Below, piece by piece: positions 57,977-64,000 of a stretch of 64,000 nucleotides of DNA. Under the pieces are notes generated by a model that saw only the letters and a program-made list of their open reading frames with translations, did no database searches and was not told the origin of the DNA. The DNA comes from Phlegmacium glaucopus (taxonomy: Eukaryota; Basidiomycota; Agaricomycetes; Agaricales; Cortinariaceae), in NCBI GenBank assembly GCA_015039465.1, contig MU130544.1:116955-180954 (forward strand), written 5' to 3'. Numbering within the stretch: the stretch's first letter is position 1; each line of letters opens with the position of its first letter. A program made the translations under genes and the position numbers.

Positions 57977-58652
57977 AACTATGCCTCGAATTCCATCCTC
58001 ATCCTCCTCGTCTCGCTCCGCTCGCACCCGAACACCGATCTATGATTTCACTCACAAAGAACTTTCTTCCTACATACAAAACAGACACGACATCAACAAT
58101 CTCGTGCCCTTTCTTCGACCAAACGCCGTTCTATACACTAAATTCCTATACTTCCACCATGTCGACCAAGCCATCATACGGGCGAAATTAGAACTTGACT
58201 ATTTACAGTCGCAAGCCGACACAGTATACGACAACATGGCTAGCAGTGGACTGGTCCGTCACATCAAACCATTCATCAGACTCAAAAGAAATGATCCCAT
58301 TGGCACACGACGACACACTCCTTATCCTGGGCGACAATCGTTTTCTCCCCTTCCTCTTCCTGACTCAACTGATCCCGGCTCACGCTCTAACCCCATCAAC
58401 GTCGATGACAACGACGAAGTTCTTGTTCAACGACACTGCTCTCTTTGTGACTCCGACGGACACACATCTCGGCGGTGCTACACTTTAGGCGATGGATCAC
58501 GAATCGTCTTACCAGAAGACTTTCCACCACCGAACGTTTATCAACAGTGCAACAATTGCTTTGAAGACGGCCACGGCTGGCAACAGTGTAGACTCGAGCA
58601 ACGAGAGGGATTATTTTCAGAGTTAGAGTCGAATTCGGAGTCTTCGACGTAA
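57885..58652 (+). CDS. Additional retrotransposon ORF with two CCHC-type zinc knuckles
   Basis: Up to 255 residues (an inner ATG at 57981 is also plausible). A Ser/Arg-rich N-terminus is followed by a helical middle (AIIRAKLELDYLQSQADTVYDN) and then two zinc knuckles, CSLCDSDGHTSRRC and CNNCFEDGHGWQQC, both C-x2-C-x4-H-x4-C. It ends in an acidic tail immediately before the purine tract and 3' LTR, so it belongs to the element. Extra ORFs after pol occur in some plant and fungal LTR elements. A tandem-knuckle protein here suggests a nucleic-acid-binding role, which is inference. Confidence 0.7.
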   Translation: MPLKSKETTTSPSQNSILKSTTLEFIALPSETMPRIPSSSSSSRSARTRTPIYDFTHKELSSYIQNRHDINNLVPFLRPNAVLYTKFLYFHHVDQAIIRAKLELDYLQSQADTVYDNMASSGLVRHIKPFIRLKRNDPIGTRRHTPYPGRQSFSPLPLPDSTDPGSRSNPINVDDNDEVLVQRHCSLCDSDGHTSRRCYTLGDGSRIVLPEDFPPPNVYQQCNNCFEDGHGWQQCRLEQREGLFSELESNSESST

Positions 58653-58663
58653 GACGGGGGTAA

Positions 58664-58758
58664 TGTTACGAACATTTCTTTTTCTTTTCTTTATCTCCAC
58701 CGACCACATGCTCGTTTCACCTACATGCACTCTCCACATCTCTTTCATCTCCGCCACC
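58664..58758 (+). repeat. Truncated 3' LTR
   Basis: It starts TGTTACGAAC after the purine tract and matches the 5' LTR from TCCACCGACC to CTCCGCCACC. The match stops abruptly at 58758. Confidence 0.8.
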
Positions 58759-60264
58759 TCTGGACCCGGATGAAACTAACGCTAGGAAGACATAAATCAT
58801 TGGGGCCGATCATTGGGGCTGCTAAGTTCGAGGATAGGTATTAAGTTTAAGGCCACAAGTTTCTAGTTAAAAATTAAAAAGTAGTGATTGTATGTTGGTG
58901 ATGGTACAGGTTTTAACTTCTTTTTCATTACGAAATGGGTAAGGCGATGACCCGTCAAAGGACAGTTGCCCACCTCCTATTGTGTCTTTACCGGTCCAAC
59001 TTAATGCGCTGCAGTTCCTAGGCACGACGGGACCAAGCTACCAGATATAGGAGTTGGCGACTTCGGAGTCACACCACCACCTGACCCAACGTCTTACTTA
59101 ACCATACATTTTTCAAATCACTATTAAATAACGGAGTATGCTTTCATCCTACGACGTTACCGTTAACAGCCCGTGCACCGGCGCAGATGTTTATAAAAAG
59201 ACCTGTAGGGCTAGAACGAAGCCCCCGATTCAGTCACATACATAGTAGTCGCAGGTCCGCTTTAAGTCAAGTCATTCGCATACACCCTTCTTTAGCTTGC
59301 ACACGGGCTAGGAGTGCTGGGTTGACTTTAAAAGCTACTTATAATGTTGTTAACCACCTTGTTCCTGCTACTCACCGTCTGGGTGGTTTAGTGTCATCTG
59401 GGGCTCTTTCGCAAGCTTACCGTGTAGATATTTCAATTTGTAAAAAGTGAGGTAGGACTGGGCTAACTGTAAAAGGGCTAGCCGTCATACCTTTTTAAGC
59501 CCCCTTGTTCACGGGTCTTGGCGGACTTCCAAGGGGTGGTGGGTGATGATGATCGTACTGGGGAACGTTCAGACCTCAGACGGCTCTAGCTGAAATGTCA
59601 CAGAACCCTCTCCAGTTTTTCCGGTTAGTCCAACACGCCTGTGACTACCGGTTGTACCTTCTTCTTGCCCAAAGTCGATGGGCTGTGTAAGTTGTAGACT
59701 TCCGAAACTCCGTTATAGTCGAGTTCTTGGCGTTCTTACGGGAAAGCGGCTGCCTGCAGTTTTTAAACAATATACTTCAACCACTGCAGCATATCTATAA
59801 CTCTACGACCTGGTTTGGTTAGGTCCAGGATCATGATCATCATCATCATAGTGGTCAGTAATGTGGTGGGCCGGTTCAAGTCTGTCTAGTAACTGTCGCC
59901 TCAGGAAGAGTACCTTGTCAATAAGTCTGAGACTGGGTCTAACAATGTTGAAGCTTGCCGAGTCTCCTAAGACCGGCATTTGTCAGCATATTCTCAAGCA
60001 AGCAAGCAAGCAAGCAAGCAACTCGAGTTTTCTAATGGTCCTCTACTTAGAGTTCCGTCGCAGAATCCTCAAACTCTTTCAGAATCTCGTTTCAATGGCC
60101 CCATTCCTAGAGTTCTTAATCGATTTCATTATGTTCTCTCACTTATGCCATAAATATGATTACCTCTTCCAGCACGTATCCCATTCCGCAGGCGTACACT
60201 TCGTACAACATATCCATATTTATCCACTTTGTTCGTATACTACTTTCCTCTCTCCTTTTGTACA
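58759..60264. other. Region without supported genes up to the assembly gap
   Basis: Both strands were read. No domain-bearing ORF is seen; an ORF at 59187-59450 shows no family features. An AAGC tandem run (59996-60020) and ATC repeats (59831-59850) are present. ORFs that run into the gap are not counted. Confidence 0.5.
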
Positions 60265-60871
60265 NNNNNNNNNNNNNNNNNNNNNNNNNNNNNNNNNNNN
60301 NNNNNNNNNNNNNNNNNNNNNNNNNNNNNNNNNNNNNNNNNNNNNNNNNNNNNNNNNNNNNNNNNNNNNNNNNNNNNNNNNNNNNNNNNNNNNNNNNNNN
60401 NNNNNNNNNNNNNNNNNNNNNNNNNNNNNNNNNNNNNNNNNNNNNNNNNNNNNNNNNNNNNNNNNNNNNNNNNNNNNNNNNNNNNNNNNNNNNNNNNNNN
60501 NNNNNNNNNNNNNNNNNNNNNNNNNNNNNNNNNNNNNNNNNNNNNNNNNNNNNNNNNNNNNNNNNNNNNNNNNNNNNNNNNNNNNNNNNNNNNNNNNNNN
60601 NNNNNNNNNNNNNNNNNNNNNNNNNNNNNNNNNNNNNNNNNNNNNNNNNNNNNNNNNNNNNNNNNNNNNNNNNNNNNNNNNNNNNNNNNNNNNNNNNNNN
60701 NNNNNNNNNNNNNNNNNNNNNNNNNNNNNNNNNNNNNNNNNNNNNNNNNNNNNNNNNNNNNNNNNNNNNNNNNNNNNNNNNNNNNNNNNNNNNNNNNNNN
60801 NNNNNNNNNNNNNNNNNNNNNNNNNNNNNNNNNNNNNNNNNNNNNNNNNNNNNNNNNNNNNNNNNNNNNNN
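60265..60871. other. Assembly gap (607 N)
   Basis: An unbroken run of N. Any open frame through it is an artefact. Confidence 1.
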
Positions 60872-61362
60872 GCCATGGATTTCACAAGATTGTCACGTCG
60901 TTTCGACAAGGTCGAGATTTTTTCTGCTGTCGGACGCTTCCCCATCCGACTTACAATTTGATCTATCTCCAATCTTTGCCGATCGGTAGGTGCCAGTGAA
61001 CAAAGTAAAAGTTTCTCACTGTTGCTCCTCAAGTTTCAGACCGGCTAGCAACCAGGCAGTCTCTCCTGCAACCCCTCGCTCTTGGCAAATCAACAACTCA
61101 AGTCTCATTTCTGCCAGTGTTTTTGCTTTGCGGAGCTAAGTCTAACAAAGATGTCAAAGGAAATGAACCACTAACCTTTTGGAATGCGAGTTTTCATTAC
61201 ATCCATCGCCTTCGGGTCCTTGCTCCGCTGCTCTTCAGCCTTCGAAATTTCACTCTCCCATGAATTTAGTTGCTCAAGACTTGGCACCTTTGTTAAGTCT
61301 TTGAAGTACTCAGCGCTTTCCAGCTCATTTTTCATGGCCTGCTGATAGGACCCAGGAGACGT
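60872..61362 (-). pseudogene. KDZ transposase gene, C-terminal part (probable)
   Basis: On the minus strand, 61362-61175 reads TSPGSYQQAMKNELESAEYF and then SWESEISKAEEQRSKDPKAM. After an intron-like break, 61032-60872 reads LCSLAPTDRQRLEIDQI. The WE..I.KAE...DPKAM wording fits the C-terminal helical region of KDZ transposases, and the strand agrees with the main KDZ body at 62358-64000. It runs into the assembly gap. Confidence 0.5.
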
Positions 61363-61363
61363 C

Positions 61364-61500
61364 TAGGGATGTAAATGCACCATTTTTGTGGTTTCACAAC
61401 CTTTGCAGTATACTTGCAGATGCTCACATATCGTTGCGGATACTTGCAGATCATTGCAGGTCATTGCAGATCATTGCAGGTCATTGCAGGTCATTGTTGT
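61364..61500. mobile_element. Isolated hAT-like left end with TTGCAG(A/G)TCA subterminal array
   Basis: TAGGGATGTAAATGCACC at 61364 is followed by a tandem array of TTGCAGATCA/TTGCAGGTCA words (61398-61496). This is the same design as the other hAT-like elements. No right end was found before KDZ-like sequence resumes near 61505. Confidence 0.5.
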
Positions 61501-61740
61501 TCATGATCATTCGGCACATAACTGTGCAAAATCTCGAAACCAATACAAGATGCAGACACACTGATTGAAACTATCATCTTCCAATGACTGTCGTGCATAT
61601 CATCGACCAAAACATCTGCATCGGTGAGCAAGAGTCGCAGTTCCCATGCTGGGCTTGAAATGCCATTAAACACGACTCAAACAAAGTGTCACTCAGAATG
61701 ACTCCATCCACCATACCAGCACCTTTCATGAGAGTGTATC
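61500..61740 (-). pseudogene. Duplicated KDZ transposase segment
   Basis: The minus strand repeats the end of the KDZ catalytic region found at 62358-62480 (GAGMVDG, then an altered LWSTLNGIS, TATLAHR equivalent). It continues past the break there with ADVLVDDMHDSHWKM in another frame. Flanking words (AAACCAATACAAGA-GCAGAC) are shared with 62265-62300. Frameshifts make it non-functional. Confidence 0.6.
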
Positions 61741-62357
61741 AAGTCGCCTTGTAAATAGCACAAGGTCGAATATACCTAGTTAAGTTTAAAACAAACCAGA
61801 AGTTACTCCGGAACCATGTGACACCGGAACAGTAACCCACAAAGGACATTGGCCTCAGCGTATCACCTGTGCCGCACTCAGCTATTTCCTAAGGTGTACT
61901 GATATTCGGAACAGAAGAAGCAAGTAATAAGACGGAAGACCGCAGTGACTTAGAGGACAAACAAGACGAAGAAACAAACTTGAGATCCCAACTAAGGAAA
62001 AACATACTAAGTTCGACTACTTGAAATCATAAAAGGAATTGCAACCGAAATACAGAATATAAATATAACTGCTGCATTATCTCGCACTTTAAAGCAAACC
62101 TCCTGCATTCCTGCATGAATAATCCATAACTGATCACCTGACTGATAGAGGAACTAAATCAACACAAAGAAATACGTACTAATGGCAGGAAGGTCCCCAC
62201 CGCAGGTACATCACCGCTTGGAGTATTGTTTAGGAGCGGTCGGAATGATATGGAGAACTCTCAAAATTGGAAAACCAATACAAGAAGCAGACTCACTGAT
62301 TGAAACAATTTTCGGACAGTTACTGGAACGTTCAGTACGAACGACCGAAAACGACTC
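61741..62357. other. Insertion/unknown sequence within the KDZ element
   Basis: No gene. The part 61818-62180 has no similarity I recognise and separates the two KDZ segments. A TGTGACACCGGAAC start near 61818 could be an LTR end, but no partner was found. Confidence 0.35.
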
Positions 62358-64000
62358 TCAACGGTGAGCAAGAGTGGCAGTTCTCATGCTGGGCGAAATG
62401 CCATTCAAAGTACTCCAGAGAGTCTCTAGAATTTCTCCATCCACCATACCAGCCCCTTTCACGAAGTTAGTGGCAAATCGGAACAAACAGTCATCCTGGT
62501 GGCCATGGACGTGAAACATGCCGATAGCCTTTTCAAAGTCGATCACAGGGGGACTAGAAATATAACCTTTGCCTGCTATAAAACACTCGTCCATTTTCTT
62601 GTAGTATTGACACATTATGTCGTAGATCTCCAGCGCTTTGCGAACTCCAACACAATTAGTGGTTTGGAATGCTTCCGATACCGAATAGTCAATGCACTTC
62701 TGTTGTTTGCCCTTGAAAAAATTAACGCAGCTTGATGGACAGTAGCAACCATGCCGAGCACAAGCATGCACCGCGATGCCGGTGACGTCTTTAACTCCTG
62801 ATCCCATGTTCGCGTCTAGAATTGCCCGAAATCCACTGTCCAACAATTCACAGGTATCTGTCTAACAGGATGATTCAGTATGTGTTGGTCCGCATTGATA
62901 TCAAAAACAACTTGTTTGGGATCCACAGCCTTTTTAATATGGACAGCATAAGGCCCTGTTGCAGTCATGAATCCTTCTCCGTCGGTTAACCACACATCAT
63001 CATCAGGTTGTGTTTGTTTGATGTGATCGGCTGTGAAGTTTCCATCCACCACGAAGCTTCGCATGGTTTCATCACTTCAGAATTTCTTAAGCACTCAATG
63101 TGAAAGTAAAAATAGAGCTCTTACGCAGAATATCGACTCATATGATCGGCCGGAAGGTTGACCCCTGGTTGGGGACACGCCGCACAAAAGAGAGCCATTG
63201 AACCCTTGGTTGGCGACCCCAGCCGGTGGCCAAGCCCAAACCACTTCCTCAGCTTGAGGTTTCTCCATTGTCTTGTTGCCCGGCGAAATTCATTGTATCG
63301 GTTCGGCACCGACTGAGGAAATGCCGGATTCGTCAATCTTCGCAGTTTCTGGTAGTATTGATATGCAGATGTCTTGCATTCAAGATTGGACAACCGGTAG
63401 TCGTCAAGGCAGTGAAAGCTGAAAACCGTCTTGATCTTGTCATAACTTGCAGCCAACATCTGCAAATCTAATAACTGTTCATCTGGTTTGCCGACTCGTT
63501 CAGCTTCATCTGGCTTGCCGGCTTCCTCTGCTTGTTTCTGACATCTACACCAGATAACAGGGAGTGAAATCAACCCTGATGCATCCACAATAAGGATATG
63601 TTGAATCTCCAAGTCGTCCTTTGTGGGGGTCGGGGTCCTAAGCGGGACAGGGTCCGTTTCTAATATTGCGACGTCTTGCCACTCAGGATCTTCCGGATCG
63701 TCATCTACATTGACCGAGTCGGAGTCGGCAGGTCCAGCACTATGTTGCTGTGGTTTAGGTTGCGGTGGGTTCCCGGTTGCTAGACTGTCCTCCCGATCCT
63801 TTCCAGCCTCAAGGATACAGCATGCCTCATACAAGTCTTTTTGAGCCGGGCAATTCCCTCCCATATGGCCGACAGATAGGCGCACACCCACCTCCCATAA
63901 ACCTGCATCTTGGTAAAACGTGCCAGTCCACTTCTGTAATCGGTGATAGATAAGTTGCCGATGAGAATTTCGACAACATTTCCGACAATACACAGGCCGG
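62358..64000 (-). pseudogene. KDZ-family DNA transposase (CxC2 cluster), N-terminal and catalytic parts, 3'-broken and cut by window edge
   Basis: Exons on the minus strand: window edge to 63125, 63074-62912 and 62861-62358. The first holds the CxC2-type cysteine cluster (CRKCCRNSHRQLIYHRLQKW) and LPVIWCRC. It continues with FSFHCLDDYRLSNLECKTSA, YQYYQKLRRLTNPAFP and ALFCAACPQPGVNLP. The next exons carry RSFVVDGNFTADH, DDVWLTDGEGFM, VTGIAVHACARHGC, GMFHVHGHQ and VDGEILETLWSTLNGISPS, which are hallmark KDZ motifs of the RNase-H-like catalytic domain. KDZ elements (Kyakuja-Dileera-Zisupton) are large cut-and-paste transposons abundant in mushrooms. Translation breaks off after TLAHR at 62358, where the usual continuation is lost. 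The N-terminus lies beyond the window. Confidence 0.88.

Larger units (their letters stand above)
52540..58758 (+). mobile_element. Ty3/Gypsy chromovirus retrotransposon, near-complete with truncated 3' LTR
   Basis: Order: 5' LTR, leader, gag (53149-54168), pol (54236-57769), an additional ORF with zinc knuckles (about 57785-58652), a purine tract (GACGGGGGTAA, 58652-58663), and a 3' LTR of only about 95 bp. The pol order PR-RT-RNaseH-INT and the chromodomain place it among chromoviruses. Gag and pol are open without stops, so it is a young copy. The 3' LTR breaks off at 58758 where unrelated sequence starts. Confidence 0.9.

Noticed and set aside
59861..61032. Long open frames across 60265-60871
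   Set aside because: They exist only because the run of N contains no stop codons.

Overview
The window looks like a nuclear contig from an agaricomycete (mushroom-forming) basidiomycete. The host genes are split by many short GT-AG introns of about 45-120 bp, including exons of 7, 15 and 17 bp. The gene content also fits: a fungal family-2 glycosyltransferase, a SKN1/KRE6 glucan-synthesis protein, an SNG1-like DUF3533 protein, KDZ transposase pieces, a fungal TET/JBP dioxygenase and chromodomain Ty3/Gypsy retroelements. No rRNA, convincing tRNA or CRISPR was seen. There is an assembly gap at 60265-60871.

Layout. 1-2.3 kb: Gag region of a Ty3/Gypsy-like element (minus strand, cut by the window edge, one internal TGA). 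2.8-7.1 kb: a multi-pass membrane protein gene (copy A) split by a hAT-like element, then a minus-strand fragment of a SKN1-like gene. 7.2-9.1 kb: a probable hAT-like element with CTTTGG subterminal repeats. 10.0-14.0 kb: a 19-exon family-2 glycosyltransferase (minus). 15.1-17.5 kb: an intact 10-exon SKN1/KRE6 GH16 gene (plus), divergent from the glycosyltransferase. 18.5-25.9 kb: further copies of the [SKN1 plus / membrane protein minus] convergent pair, decayed. 26.1-28.1 kb: SNG1-like DUF3533 gene. 29.5-30.9 kb: cupin protein with a C-terminal membrane anchor. 31.3-32.2 kb: COA1-like mitochondrial assembly factor. 32.9-34.4 kb: F-box-like gene. 36.1-36.8 kb: small secreted-type protein. 37.5-39.8 kb: GH47 mannosidase remnant carrying a second hAT-like element. 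39.8-43.1 kb: repeats, including a remarkable pair of inverted 50-bp hairpin arrays. 43.3-45.9 kb: TET/JBP-type 2OG-Fe(II) dioxygenase and an orphan gene. 45.9-50.5 kb: repeat-rich sequence without a supported gene. 50.5-52.4 kb: an orphan, probably transposon-associated gene with in-frame stops. 52.5-58.8 kb: a nearly complete Ty3/Gypsy chromovirus with an additional zinc-knuckle ORF after pol and a truncated 3' LTR. 60.9-64 kb: a broken KDZ transposase gene (minus).

The left half is a cell-wall/membrane gene cluster shaped by segmental duplication. The right half (37-64 kb) is transposon-dominated and holds both a TET/JBP enzyme and a KDZ transposase, a pairing known from mushroom genomes. 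The strongest unusual signals are three membrane-protein copies each broken by a different lesion, two elements with exact 8-bp target duplications and short-tandem subterminal arrays, the inverted hairpin-repeat arrays, and the extra zinc-knuckle ORF of the chromovirus. Coordinates of spliced genes were built by hand from splice motifs and reading-frame continuity.
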